A DNA stretch of 64,000 nucleotides from Saturnia japonica (GCA_033032175.1 CM065309.1:17298001-17362000); one strand, 5' to 3'. Numbered from the stretch's first letter, positions 50,701 to 57,785 are shown. Made by a program: numbers and translations. Notes: generated by a model not told the origin, from the letters alone.

Positions 50701-53039
50701 TATTTAAATAAATTACCATCGTAACTAGGAAGACAGGGTTTGCTAAACTTCGGTGCGTCTTCTCTTGTAAAATCATCTATTACGTCCAATGTAATCGATT
50801 ATCTGGTTGGTTAGTTCAAACTAGCGCTGTATTCAAACAATAACTTGATGTAACCGTATTACACAATCGGGCATTGAACTTTTTAAAAAGGGAAATTTGT
50901 TTTCGTTTACCAACTGTAAAATATTTTGAAAGGTAGGTATGTCCCAATGATTTTTTTAAATTCAATTACAAATTTTTTATTTCGTCGTTTCTTCATTTTG
51001 AATAATATTTAACAGTAGCGGGTATGTATGAGTAGGTACGTTTATATTATTTTACTAATTTAAAAAATGCTGCGTAAATACTAATTAAATATTCCGACGT
51101 GTGACTGGATTTTACTCTTTTTAGAACGATTGTCTTGGAATATATACAATGGTCAAAGTTAAATTATTAATATGTTATATATATATATTATTACTTCCGT
51201 TCGTAAGTTGATTATATATTATATTTGCGTTCAGTATAAGATGCGCGAATTTCTTGCGCGGAGGAGCAACAATATAACGTTCACTCAATTTTGCTCCCCG
51301 TCTAATTTACATACCATGGATTATATATGTATATAAAAATCTGTTCTTAAGGAGTAAAACAAAGGAAGTTTCATGCACGCATAATTTTGTTTTCACTTTA
51401 CAAATAAGCGTATTAAAATATACCTCTTCATCATTTCTTTCGATCATGTATGTCGAGATATGTAATATAATTATCTTTTTCTCGTTTTCCGTACATTCAT
51501 TTATGGTGTAAACTATAATTGGAACACGGCTTAATGTGTCCGGCGAACGCATAGTACCTAAATACATATGAGCGTTTCACTTTCTCCCCTGCAGTTTCAT
51601 TTCCACGCACCAATTGTTGAGGACACCTGACTGTTTGTACACACTTGTAACTTATTATCTGTTGTGTAAACGTTGATTATAAATCTATTGTGAATTTCCT
51701 AGCGTTTAAGTAGTTGGGATTTGTCAGTCATGATTAGCCAATAAGTATTTTACGTATACTTTCAAAATAAAAACTACATTCGGAATTTCCTAGCGTTTAA
51801 GTAGTTGGGATTTGTCAGTCATGATTAGCCAATAAGTATTTTATGTATACTTTCAAAATAAAAACTACATTCGAATATATTCTGCAGGTAGTTAGAACAA
51901 ATAACCGCAGAAATGTAAGGATATGACAGTTGTTTTTCTTAATTTTCAACTTATTTCTCACATCTATAAGAAAGATTTACGAAGTCGACAATGAAACAGG
52001 ATATGCAATACTTCCTTAGAAGATATGTTTCAACAAAATAATTATAGGAGAGTATATTTTAAATTCCTATGTATCACATACTACATGAATGGAATAGCTA
52101 CTTGGCTATTTTGAGTAAGTGAAATTTTCGTGCACTTGCATTTAAGTAAGTCGGTAATTGTTAAAGATTTTCCTATCTCAGGTGTAATCAGTAACTTCCC
52201 TTAACATATCATTCAGTGTATGTATGAAACGAATTTTACAATATTTAATAAAAATTATCTTCACTCTAAATAAATAATTTTCATGATATTAGGATAAAAT
52301 GTTACATTTTGATATTTTTTTGCAAGACACCGAGCAAAGCTCGTTCGCCCATTTTAAACTCTCGAAAGTAGAAAAAATTGACATGTGATATTCCAAATTA
52401 GGTAAGATTAATTTATTTTTAACACTTAAACTTTTTAAGATTCTGAGATCGAGTCTATCGCTTCGGATATATTAATTAATATTAGCATTTTAAATTTATA
52501 CGTCTGCACGTCATCGAATGAGATGTATTAACATTTACTACCCACTTTTGTCAACCATCTGTATATCTATATAAACAGCAGATAATGTGGTGCTTAGAGT
52601 GCTTAGAATGATTTGCATGAATGGTTCGCTTGTAACAGGTATGACAAGTAACATTCAAGGTTACGAACTAGAAACTAGAGCAGTTATGGGAACTATGTTG
52701 TGTACCAACACATAAAGGTATAATTTTCAACTTAAGTAAATTATTAGTACAAAATTAATAATAAAACAAAAAAATAGTTCTTAAAATATTTTTGCGATTA
52801 TTTGTAGACTCAAAAACGATATTTTTTTTTACAGATGTTCAATCTTTTTTGTATGGAAAATATTATCTATTTTGTTTGTATGTAATAATATTATATAGTA
52901 AAATTCGATAATCAATTTAATATACCCTTATTAGTATAGCTTTTTAAATACTTACGCTATCTGTCGATATAGCACTATCGCACAACGATATGCTCAAAAC
53001 GCAAAAACAGCACAAAAGCGCACTAATTTTACGAACCAT
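20627..53039 (-). CDS. odorant-binding protein, six exons (frame broken in exon 2)
   Basis: A secreted insect odorant-binding protein (PBP/GOBP family), expected to carry small hydrophobic ligands in sensillar lymph or other extracellular fluid. Coding exons on the minus strand are 53,039-52,956, 42,105-42,013, 27,433-27,333, 26,068-26,033, 23,806-23,656 and 20,715-20,627. All introns are GT-AG, and phases (0,1,0,0,1) join without conflict to about 184 residues. The signal peptide is MVRKISALLCCFCVLSISLC. Family hallmarks are GCLLQC (C2-x3-C3) in exon 4 and CDVSFDIFEC (C5-x8-C6) in exon 6, with 42 residues between C3 and C4. Unusual points are a 44-residue C1-C2 span with basic motif RKRNKR, and two extra cysteines (QRC, EYC). 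Exon 2 lacks one base, giving a stop. The strongly conserved-looking TAPQ/IERVITLC and RIAGCLLQCVYRKVKA blocks suggest an Obp59a-type orthologue, but this is not certain. Confidence 0.9.
21180..21470. repeat. GC-richer repeat with 'gaagctgtaaaagccg'
   Basis: Contains cgatgaagctgtaaaagccgc, shared with 30,255-30,290 and 30,535-30,575, and 'tttggcacccttgagc', shared with 30,245. An unclassified interspersed repeat in OBP intron 5. Confidence 0.5.
21690..22892 (-). mobile_element. mariner (DD34D) copy 1, decayed, in OBP intron 5
   Basis: Left terminal repeat at about 21,690 (actctgtcaaaaaagtaccggg) and inverse right end at 22,868-22,892 (cccgatacttttttgac). The minus strand encodes a broken transposase starting MDKNIELKSL at 22,716. 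It shows NHLGMKHVAAQLVPKDLNF, the PKPKKPCQSR linker, KARFVERKFLDFAQ and PPYSPDMCPADFF, ending near 21,790 as DGDKINLDE. Several stops and indels are present. Same subfamily as the opposed partial copy at 22,893-23,332. Confidence 0.85.
22893..23332 (+). mobile_element. mariner copy 2, 5'-truncated, in OBP intron 5
   Basis: The plus strand reads DYRGVVRLEF, then RKRPDLWKENFWILPHDNVP, NSTNTIEQPSYSADMASSRR and DKINLDE, ending with the terminal repeat cccggtacttttttgacag at about 23,311-23,332. Only the C-terminal half is present. Its first codon (D in DYRGVV) coincides with the last bases of copy 1's right terminal repeat. Confidence 0.85.
23460..23521 (-). repeat. Helitron-like repeat terminus
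   Basis: 'acaatattataagtatagat' followed by 'cgggaacgaagtcacaggcgaatgctagt', the recurrent end type with a 3' CTAGT. Confidence 0.4.
23656..23806 (-). CDS. OBP exon 5 (C4)
   Basis: Acceptor aacaacag and donor gtatgttt enclose 151 bp. It encodes VDGFGFPTLEGLVGLYSDGV, then NERGYFMAVLEASRECLMRN and HDKFSRTTPM, ending in phase 1. Cys in SREC is OBP C4. The acceptor lies about 30 bp from the 3' end of a retroposon tail (23,835-24,010). Confidence 0.92.
23835..24010 (-). repeat. retroposon (LINE/SINE) 3' tail next to OBP exon 5
   Basis: On the minus strand it reads ...agcaacgcgctagtgatgcatctggtgttacaagtgtt...gtacgcttgttggcc then an A-rich end. The module matches the 3' part of the SINE at 48,590-48,690 (gtcaacgcgctagtgatacctctggtgctacaagtgtc). 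It inserted in sense orientation about 30 bp upstream of the exon 5 acceptor. Confidence 0.65.
24195..24370 (+). repeat. 'accgacttcaaaaaa' interspersed repeat
   Basis: ttaaccgacttcaaaaaaaccaggaggttctca...gaaccgatttggatgattctttttt, a motif order recurring (inverted) at about 38,860-39,040. Non-coding, in OBP intron 4. Confidence 0.5.
24511..26032. other. OBP intron 4, no other feature recognised
   Basis: AT-rich intron DNA with no additional exon, transposase or structured element seen. Confidence 0.5.
26033..26068 (-). CDS. OBP exon 4 (36-bp microexon, C2-x3-C3)
   Basis: Acceptor ttaatattttcag and donor gtaagtatt enclose exactly 12 codons, CLLQCVYRKVKA. They carry the paired cysteines of the OBP fold. 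The exon is too short for open-frame searches. Confidence 0.9.
26564..27091 (+). other. 175-codon open frame in OBP intron 3, unidentified
   Basis: An uninterrupted plus-strand frame, unusually long for this AT content, antisense to the OBP gene. It begins MTCLLLAVALVISHTKSF, and no domain was recognised. No poly(A) signal, splice partner or terminal repeat was identified. It could be chance or part of an unrecognised repeat. Confidence 0.25.
27333..27433 (-). CDS. OBP exon 3 (long C1-C2 linker)
   Basis: Acceptor taataatttcag and donor gtgagtac enclose 101 bp. With the G from exon 2 it reads EALDVIKEEHTMPAERKRNK, then RDVPFTHDEKRIAG. The basic run RKRNKR contains R-x-K-R, the furin-type cleavage consensus. 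Ends in phase 0. Confidence 0.88.
27434..28404. other. OBP intron 2 start, no feature recognised
   Basis: AT-rich; nothing identifiable. Confidence 0.4.
28405..28690 (+). repeat. 'gtcccgtcaaaat' interspersed repeat
   Basis: gaaccctaatcctttttctaaaataaaagttgcctaag, tcccgtcaaaattgattcaaccgtttcgg, gacagacaggcagacaaaaatt and catttagtaaaaagg: the same order as in the tandem copies at 16,085-16,297 and 18,465-18,680. Old copy in OBP intron 2. Confidence 0.7.
29045..29095 (+). repeat. retroposon 3'-tail fragment
   Basis: gcgtccataggctaaggtagccgctaacattaggcgggctgtatgcc resembles the terminal module of the 48.3-kb SINE (aacctattactatcaggcggaccgtacgc). Confidence 0.45.
29850..30115 (-). repeat. tRNA-derived SINE, family 1
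   Basis: The minus strand starts with a tRNA-like head: gcctcgttagtctagtggtcg (A box) and cgggttcgaatccc (B box). The body follows: aagtgttattgggtttttcctatgaaattctcagtagcag, then cgaactgtgggtgtacattagtac, ending in a gaagg-rich tail. The copy at 48,306 has the same head and body. The head is not followed by a tRNA 3' end, so this is a SINE and not a tRNA gene. Confidence 0.88.
30210..30615. repeat. two copies of the 'gaagctgtaaaagccg' repeat
   Basis: ggtgaagctgtaaaagccgtctgaggctcctgggctc at about 30,260 and ggtgaagctgtaaaagccgcagcggcttcagggtac at about 30,540, 280 bp apart, each preceded by a ctaag-cc or ctcgccc stretch. GC-richer than the surroundings. Same family as 21,180-21,470. Confidence 0.5.
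30616..32340. other. OBP intron 2, no gene recognised
   Basis: AT-rich. A small hairpin (aaaaccattagtggtttt, about 31,782-31,799) is the only structure noted. Confidence 0.4.
32342..32944 (-). pseudogene. near-open 200-codon frame, unidentified
   Basis: The minus strand is open from 32,944 to 32,342 with a single TAA (after CKCDLKIEY). Upstream part: KGDLQQAEMIYHIFVQFDPS and KIPYEINKLKFILKQ. Downstream part: MKTAFLLGYSLNSGYTKGRY and KWLNTQSEVSSIHTDNFEHS. No family was recognised. One stop in about 200 codons is unusual in this AT-rich intron and suggests a fairly recently inactivated gene or transposon frame. Confidence 0.4.
33538..33813 (+). pseudogene. RTE-like 3' end, left half (split by mariner)
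   Basis: Frame fragments read GKLYGKMYKTIIRPV, YGSECWATKN, and further on YRSRGRSKKVWMDCVRNY, which is the C-terminus of RTE-type endonuclease-reverse transcriptases. Multiple stops and frameshifts. It continues at 35,002 after the mariner. Homologous to 2,398-2,655. Confidence 0.8.
33814..34999 (+). mobile_element. mariner (DD34D) inserted in the RTE tail, decayed
   Basis: Terminal inverted repeats start TTAGGTCCTTACATAT at 33,814 and end as the inverse at 34,999. TA flanks both ends (33,812-33,813 and 35,000-35,001), so the 1,186-bp element is complete at its ends. The transposase frame (start about 34,009) reads LKYRVIYEYQICRGISAAET, GRPETLVD, then lacks most of the second HTH. It resumes KLKKWVPHELTEA, then VTCDEKWIL (D1), LLLQDNARSHT (D2) and YSPDLALKDYHFF (D3; 34 residues after D2). 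Stops include TGA near 34,132 and another in the D1 region. Non-functional. The orientation matches the surrounding RTE strand. Confidence 0.93.
34553..34885 (+). pseudogene. mariner transposase C-terminal frame
   Basis: The longest surviving frame of the element (110 residues) contains the second catalytic Asp in LLLQDNARSHT and the third in the SPDLALKDYHFF block. 'ALKD' replaces the usual 'AP-D'. It ends SNGMSELPIQW, where the normal protein would continue. Confidence 0.85.
35002..35085 (+). pseudogene. RTE-like 3' end, right half
   Basis: Continues the interrupted tail: an 'EE-G-GKHFVPTPLR' frame equivalent to the 'K-CFADPT' end of the other copy, then tgagataagaagaagaaac, the short simple-repeat tail. 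Confidence 0.75.
35086..36180. other. OBP intron 2, no gene recognised
   Basis: AT-rich; no supported feature. Confidence 0.4.
36185..36335 (-). repeat. tRNA-derived SINE, family 3
   Basis: The minus strand begins ggtctcatggcgcagagttagtggtag, and the B box is gcgggttcgatcctcgcac. A body fragment (ttgtgtgatgagcataattgtt) and an att-rich tail follow. Confidence 0.7.
37330..37690. other. GC-rich island, probably part of an unclassified repeat
   Basis: Strikingly GC-rich against the AT-rich intron: gcgtcacttcccctctgcgtg followed by agggagggggagtgtgacgc, an imperfect inverted repeat. Open frames exist on both strands; the minus one ends RVPLASVRRPRDEHPA. No known domain. Base composition suggests a mobile-element 5' region or a regulatory island. 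Confidence 0.4.
38165..38477 (+). mobile_element. Helitron-like repeat, family C
   Basis: gactgactgacatatcaacgc, cccaaactactggggctttaga, tggtgaaaaaggggata, then gcgagcgaagccgcggag and a final cgctagt. Same order at 48,945-49,231. Confidence 0.6.
38860..39045 (-). repeat. 'actgacttcaaaaaaagg' repeat
   Basis: Inverse of the 24,195-24,370 family: minus strand ttaactgacttcaaaaaaagg...ataacttctttgtttatgaattgac. Confidence 0.5.
39046..41685. other. OBP intron 2, no gene recognised
   Basis: AT-rich. A GC-richer stretch at about 40,080-40,170 has no coding potential that could be tied to a family. 39,720-39,760 (agatacccagcaaagctcg) resembles 52,320-52,345 and is probably a repeat end. Confidence 0.4.
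41690..41810 (+). repeat. 'acaacaaagtgatcctgta' repeat
   Basis: cagccagacagacagatggacaacaaagtgatcctgtatgg followed by a T-run and gagttacggaaccctaga, an interspersed family common in Lepidoptera. It sits about 200 bp from OBP exon 2. Confidence 0.5.
42013..42105 (-). CDS. OBP exon 2, with one-base frame break
   Basis: Acceptor ctcatttcag and donor gtgagaat bound 93 bp. The first frame reads EQRCKNPPTAPQK then TAG. One frame over, the rest reads IERVITLCQDEIKLSILR and joins exon 3 in phase as ...LREALDVIK. One more A in the five-A run (ccacaaaaatag) would make the exon a single frame. It holds OBP C1 (TLC) and an extra Cys (QRC). Confidence 0.85.
42693..43267 (+). mobile_element. Helitron-like repeat, family C (long copy)
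   Basis: Begins cttgtatataaaaggcaatgtcctggctgag and ends acgtaagcaaagctgcgggtgtaaatctagt. It includes a (TA)n tract at 43,153-43,177. The order of aactcctaacg, aacttcaacccctaacagtg and the CTAGT end links it to 38.2 and 48.9 kb. Confidence 0.55.
44205..44495. repeat. retroposon-like fragment
   Basis: agcacgacaaagtgtacgatacctgttggtaagcatagtgcaatccaacaatttcgacgg, then aagacagttccacatcttcactgtacggaaaaga. The type recurs in lepidopteran SINE/LINE 3' regions; clade unknown. Confidence 0.35.
45190..45435 (-). repeat. tRNA-derived SINE, family 2
   Basis: The minus strand has the head gatggctatatggtagcttgtacgg and the B box gagttcgaatccc, then tcgatgaaaccatagcatggtggtaa and gccagcctgactagctaccacc. 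Partner copy at 58,579 on the plus strand. Confidence 0.75.
46396..46735 (-). mobile_element. Helitron-like repeat (family of the 12-kb tandem)
   Basis: On the minus strand it runs from aatattataaaacttaagag through tgaacgcgttaatcttcgg and cacgctacgactctagagagcggagcagtaa to gggtgaaaccgtggtgcacagctagt. Confidence 0.6.
48306..48690 (+). repeat. tRNA-derived SINE, family 1 (long copy)
   Basis: Head acctctttagcctagtggtcg (A box) and ggttcgattcccagg (B box, about 48,358). The body matches 29,850-30,115. The 3' third (48,590-48,690; cgctagtgatacctctggtg, tcaggcggaccgtacgcttg) matches the tail modules at 23.9 and 29.05 kb, as expected of a SINE borrowing a LINE tail. Confidence 0.88.
48945..49231 (+). 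mobile_element. Helitron-like repeat, family C
   Basis: Starts tgacagactaacatatcaacgc, then cccaaactactgtcatgggg and gtggtgaaagaggggatgaaagtttg, and ends acgcgagcgaaactgcggaaaaagcgctagt. It is about 290 bp and colinear with 38,165-38,477. Confidence 0.65.
49268..49650. mobile_element. MITE-like element with terminal inverted repeats
   Basis: Left end actaactaacagttgactggcag; right end, inverted, actgactaacagttggccggcag: about 23 bp with four mismatches. The interior is non-coding, with further short internal palindromic pieces (cagtcagtagcctc; tgactgtcctgccgatacc). Superfamily unknown; no target duplication could be fixed. Confidence 0.6.
50500..50620 (+). repeat. 'cttataacacccctatttttg' repeat
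   Basis: aaaagcggttcagccgtttgtgagctacgatggcacagacagaca...cttataacacccctatttttgtgtcgg, a common lepidopteran interspersed family. Confidence 0.5.
51692..51873. repeat. two-copy 91-bp tandem duplication
   Basis: gaatttcctagcgtttaag...aaaactacattcg (51,692-51,782) is followed directly by a second copy (51,783-51,873) differing at one site (tacgtat/tatgtat). In OBP intron 1, about 1.1 kb from exon 1. Confidence 0.95.
52956..53039 (-). CDS. OBP exon 1 (signal peptide)
   Basis: 84 bp, 28 codons from ATG (53,037-53,039) to donor gtaagt, phase 0. It encodes a basic N-terminus, a hydrophobic cysteine-rich core (ALLCCFCVLSISLC) and a polar end (DSAISTDS), a typical secretory signal with cleavage likely after SLC or DSA. 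It was found because its donor phase matches the exon 2 acceptor. Confidence 0.8.
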
Positions 53040-53081
53040 TTTCTTACACAAACTACAAAATAAGTAAATGATTTAAACGGC

Positions 53082-53135
53082 ACTGAGCTTTTTAATTTGG
53101 AAAAGTTGTCGTGTTCTTTTTTTAAATCGCCAATG
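53082..53135 (-). promoter_or_regulatory. possible OBP core promoter
   Basis: About 45 bp upstream of the ATG, the minus strand has TCAGT (plus ACTGA 53,082-53,086), the arthropod initiator consensus. An AT-rich TTTAAAAAAA lies about 35-40 bp further upstream. The spacing is slightly long for a TATA box, so this is only a candidate. Confidence 0.3.
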
Positions 53136-53394
53136 ACAGTCAACGTGAAGCGAAAGGCGCGCGGCCGAGCACACTATGGTAAGCTACTTTTATGAATGTT
53201 GATTTTGAAAGGCCCGCGTAGGAGTGGTTTCGCGCTGATTTCTTTGTTACGTTCCGCTTTACGCAGACTTTGAAGTACTGGCTTACATTTTACAATATTG
53301 TGATTCGATATAAAAAAACCTCTTTATATTTAATATTTACTATTTAACAAAAATATTTAAGCATATATATTTTTTAAATATTTATAATATTGGC

Positions 53395-53645
53395 TAAACT
53401 CATGGTTTCACCTGTGTTAAACTTTTTCGACCAACTCTCCACCGCGCCTATCGCTGTTTTCAATTCAAGTACTTGCGTACAGCTTGCCATAGTGCTTGAA
53501 GTTTATGGTTACTGCTCCGCTCATTAGAGTCATAGCGTGAAGCTATATAGCCTATAAACATTCTGAATAAAAATGCTATCAAGGCTATAAATCTAGAGAT
53601 TAGCGCGTTAGCAAACAAACAAACTCTTTAGATTTAAATAGGATA
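53395..53645 (-). mobile_element. Helitron-like repeat upstream of OBP
   Basis: The minus strand contains gctaacgcgctaatctctag and cacgctatgactctaatgagcggagcagtaacc, aligned with 46,396-46,735. It lies about 360 bp upstream of OBP exon 1. Confidence 0.55.
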
Positions 53646-55250
53646 TAATTATATAGTTTCGAATAATAACTAAATATATAGTTAAGGAATTATATTAATG
53701 GCATTTCATGAAATATAAGATTTAAGTCATAATATAAATAATAATAATATGAAGTGATTTCTTATCATAAATATTTTATTTCTACTGGCAACTAATAAAC
53801 ACGTTTTTTAATTGACAGTTATATATTAATTATAGTTTTGCCAGAATTCACACGACGATCTATGATGTCAATATCCAATCGATAATCCAAATCCAAAATA
53901 ACAAGCTAAAGTCAAACGTGTAAACAAAGTTATCCGTGTCCGTTAGATAGAAAGTTAAACGATATACTAGAAGTCCGTAGAGAAAAAGCACTGGTAAATA
54001 CACAGAGCTCGAATTTACGCAAAAATCAATAAAACAATCGGAAACACACGCAAAACGCAGACGCAATATACGATACGAGGCGAGTGATCCACAGATGTTA
54101 GCACAGATTAAATACATTTGACAAATATAAGTAATAAATCGATCTGTAAACGAGAATCGATTTTAAGATTTATTTTATAATATAATGTATTTATTCCATA
54201 GAATTTATACACTTTGATCAATCAAATCAAATCAATCAGCGGTCTATTTTTTTTTTGTTCCATTATTAAAATAATTCACAGTAATCGATTATAGTAATCA
54301 ATACTCTATTTAATCAGTGCAATAAACTTCAGAAAAATACCTCATTGGGTACAGAGATCGCGGTCTCCTTTAGCTATTAACAAATTTACGAGATTATGTT
54401 GTAGGAAAATCAATAAAAGCGTGAAATGTTTTCTTTTTATAGTCACGTACTATAAAATATAGACAATATAATATTATACAATCGTTACTTCGCCTTTCAA
54501 AGGCACCTTTTTGATGACTTTATAAAACAAGCACACAAATAATATTTATTCTTAATTATAAAAATAATGTAATGCAACTGAATAAACAATTGTTTGATAA
54601 TACACTAAATAAGTGTATTTTATTTTAAAATTGTTACCGTCGCGAAAACACATTTTATTTACGACGGGCAACAGCCTGCTACTTTGTTCGCGCTAAGCTA
54701 TACTAATATTATAGTCCCCACTTGTCTAAAACAAGAAAACACATCGCTGAACGCGTAGTGTTTATAAAAAAATGTGCGTGCGTACAAAGTACACATTTCA
54801 GAAGTGAAACTTCTTTGGCAAACTAATATTTAAATCTCGATTATATATAAACTAATGTAAAGCATTCAATTTTAAAAGTGTCGAAAATTAATTTATAAAA
54901 ACGTGTGGTGTCGTGGAACACCAGATAGGAACGAAGTTCCTTATTATAAAATATGAATTTCAAGTTCTATGATTTAAGAAAAAACTACTTCACATAATTA
55001 TCTTGCCTCCATGGCTCCGTGCTTCATGCTACGCTCTCTCTCTCTACCATTCCATCAGTATTTTCTTATGACGTTGTCACGTTCAACTATCGTCAGTAAA
55101 CTGACTTTACAAACAACCGATTTTTTTTTTAGATAAGGGCCAAAGCCAAAATCTATTAGGTAGCTTTTGCGTGATGCTCGCATAACGTATGTACGATTAT
55201 AACTTTATGTATCTAATTATTAACTTTATTTAATACAGTCCACCTTCTTA
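53646..55250. other. intergenic, no gene recognised
   Basis: AT-rich. 54,660-54,720 carries a decayed repeat end (gacgggcaacagcctgctac). No exon was supported. Confidence 0.4.
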
Positions 55251-55254
55251 TGAT

Positions 55255-55415
55255 ATCGGGTTCTACAAGCGTAACGTGAAGAGATATTTATCCAGGCCGG
55301 CATCACAGCGGTGACCGCCTATGAATTTCGATATCTCGGTGGTCACCGTTGTGTTTGAATACTATGCTTACCATAAGGGACAGTACCGTCAATTTGCCGA
55401 AATACTACAAAAAGG
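55255..55415 (+). repeat. LINE 3'-end remnant (family shared with 6.4 kb)
   Basis: Frame FYKRNVKRYLSRPASQR resembles an ORF2 C-terminus. It is followed by ctcggtggtcaccgt and cttaccataagggacagtaccgtcaatttgcc, nearly the same as 6,435-6,505. Confidence 0.55.
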
Positions 55416-55493
55416 CGTTTAGGAGTAACTCTAATTGAGAAAATTCGCACAGCAGTTATCATTTTTGTTCAATGCAATATAGTTATTGACTTA

Positions 55494-55757
55494 GGTGTAG
55501 GTCACCTTATGAATTATCGACTGCATGCGCCCTACGTTTGTTTACCTTAAACCATTCAGCTAATTCTGCAGTAGACTGATAAGGATCAGCTTCCACTTTA
55601 TTCGTCATTGTTGGACTTTGCTGGCGGTGTAGGTCACCTTATGAATTATCGACTGCATGCGCCCTACGTTTGTTTACCTTAAACCATTCAGCTAATTCTG
55701 CAGTAGACTGATAAGGATCAGCTTCCACTTTATTCGTCATTGTTGGACTTTGCTGGC
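55494..55757. repeat. perfect 132-bp tandem duplication
   Basis: ggtgtaggtcaccttatg...ggactttgctggc occurs at 55,494-55,625 and again at 55,626-55,757 with no difference seen. The unit is part of the mariner fragment. Confidence 0.95.
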
Positions 55758-55925
55758 TGGTCTTCCTGTTAGTATATTTTGAAAGTTTAAATTTTCGCAA
55801 TACGTTCGTTAGTCATGGTCTCTCCGAATACAGCATTAATGTTACGAGCTACTTCAGCTGCTTATTATTGCCTCAATGGAACTCTCCGACCAAAATCTAT
55901 TTGAATTTTCGACGTATTCATTTTT
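55494..55925 (-). pseudogene. mariner N-terminal fragment with internal duplication
   Basis: The minus strand reads MNTSKIQIDFGRRVP, AAEVARNINAVFGETMTNER, a broken RGRPAKSNN segment and VEADPYQSTAELAEWFKVNK, the DNA-binding half of a mariner transposase. It is related to the copy at 1-955. Several stops and frameshifts. The catalytic half is missing. The 3'-most 132 bp are duplicated in tandem. Confidence 0.8.
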
Positions 55926-56134
55926 GTTTTTAATACTAAAGTAAAGCCAGCCATAAAGAAACCAATTAGTGCCAAATTTTTAAGTTTGCATTAAAATGTT
56001 TCTAAACTGAAACTAAACTAAAAAGTTTTTATTGTTAGCCAAATTGGTAAATGTACGGGATTATCGAAAAAATCGTTTGTAAATCGCTAGGCACAAGTAA
56101 CAATTATGCTAATAAAAACAGTAAAACATCACTA

Positions 56135-56945
56135 TATATATATGCTAGCGGTGTGCCTGCGGCTCCGCACGCGTTTGTTACTACGTAATCATTTTTTAAA
56201 TCGTTTTATTTTTACTCATATTGTTTACAATTCATATGCCGTATCTATTGAGGAGTGGCATGTATTGTGTACAGTTTCCATCAAAATCGTTTGAAAACTA
56301 TTATTCTAATGTACGATTTCTAATGCATTATAAACAATTCTTATTACCTCTCAATTAAAGTAAGTATGATGTATGCATATTTCCCGTCTACAAAATTTGA
56401 TCAGAATCGGTTGAGAGTTGATGAAAATTTGAATTACTTTTTTTAAACTCTAGAAGTAATATTGATAATTCTTATAGCCCATTGATTATGTAAATACTTA
56501 GACTTCCCGTGTATAAAATTTCATCAAAATCGGTTAAGAATTAATGAAATTTAAAATTTTTGAAAATTCATTTTTTTTACGGTTCCCAAAAGTGTTATTG
56601 AAAATTCTCATTACTTATCATTCATGGAATGATTTATACTTCCCGTGTACATAATTGAATTAACGAGAATATAATTTTTTTTTACATTGTCTAAAAGTTA
56701 TATTGAAATTTTTTATACCCTATCAACTTACTGATGATATAAACATCCCGTGTACAAAATTTCATAAGAATCGGTCATGCCGTTTTTGAATTAAATCCGG
56801 ACATACAAACAGACAGACTGACGGACAAAAAAAATTAATGGCATATTTGTGATCAGTATCTTTCATATAACATGCGTATAGGGAAATTTTGGAAAAATAT
56901 TAAAAGCACAGACTGGACTACAGATTTATTAATATAGATAGCTAT
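56135..56945 (+). mobile_element. Helitron-like repeat with internal minisatellite units
   Basis: Starts gctagcggtgtgcctgcggctccgcacgcg and ends actacagatttattaatatagata. The middle contains four or five diverged ~100-135-bp units, each with 'ttcttatagccc-t' and 'cttcccgtgtacaaaatttcat-aaatcgg'. The end block is shared with 7.2-7.7 kb and 59.0-59.25 kb. Confidence 0.6.
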
Positions 56946-57599
56946 ATTTATATAATACCAAAAAAAAAACAAGAAAAACCACCCCGCTATATTACTGCAT
57001 ATGCACCGGCTGATTTCGGAACACGACAAACCAAAAGAAAATCAAGATGGGATTATTACGGTTTATATGGTATTATCATTATATGCCAATATATATAATC
57101 CAACGCATTAACCGTCCCAATAAAACTTCAAAAAGTAATTAAAATCATATCTTATTTTATAGGCCTACGGGAAGGATTTTTGAAAAACGCGAAACCCCTT
57201 TTATTCCTTGCTTACCCAAAAGCACAAATATCAATAGGTTCTTCATACAAACTTTCATCCAAGTTTTATTTTCACCACATGTGGAATAACACAATGAAAT
57301 AATTCACATGTAGCAAAACTGTATAATCCAGATAATTTACAATAGGTAAGGCTTAGAATGTATAAACTCCCGCTAGCCGCCGTTTGACAGCGTCATAAAA
57401 TAACACAATCATTATGGCGTACTGCGTAGTTAAACAAGCCAATCTTAAAAAGAATACTGGACTATCACTTAATAGGTAATTATTAGAAATACAATACATT
57501 TCTAATTAAGTATAACACTGTCAATAAATCAACATTGACAATGCTCTCATTTCAAATCAACAAACTTGTTGTCATGGAAGCTAATATTTCCCTCTTACA

Positions 57600-57785
57600 T
57601 ACTTTCATCTCCTATTTTTACCTTTAAAGTTTTATTTTTGCTACAAAAAGTACCCTATGTCCTTTCCCGAGGTCCAATCTACCTCTGTACCAAAATTTAT
57701 CAAAATTGGTTCAGCGGTTTAGGCGTGAAAACGTAACAGACAGACAGAGTTACTTTCGCATTTATAATATTATTAGTATGGATAA
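57600..57785 (+). repeat. 'ggcgtgaaaacgtaacagacagacag' repeat
   Basis: gtaccctatgtcctttcccgaggtcc, aaaatttatcaaaattggttcagcggtttaggcgtg, then acagagttactttcgcatttataatattattagtatgga, a frequent lepidopteran repeat. Confidence 0.55.
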
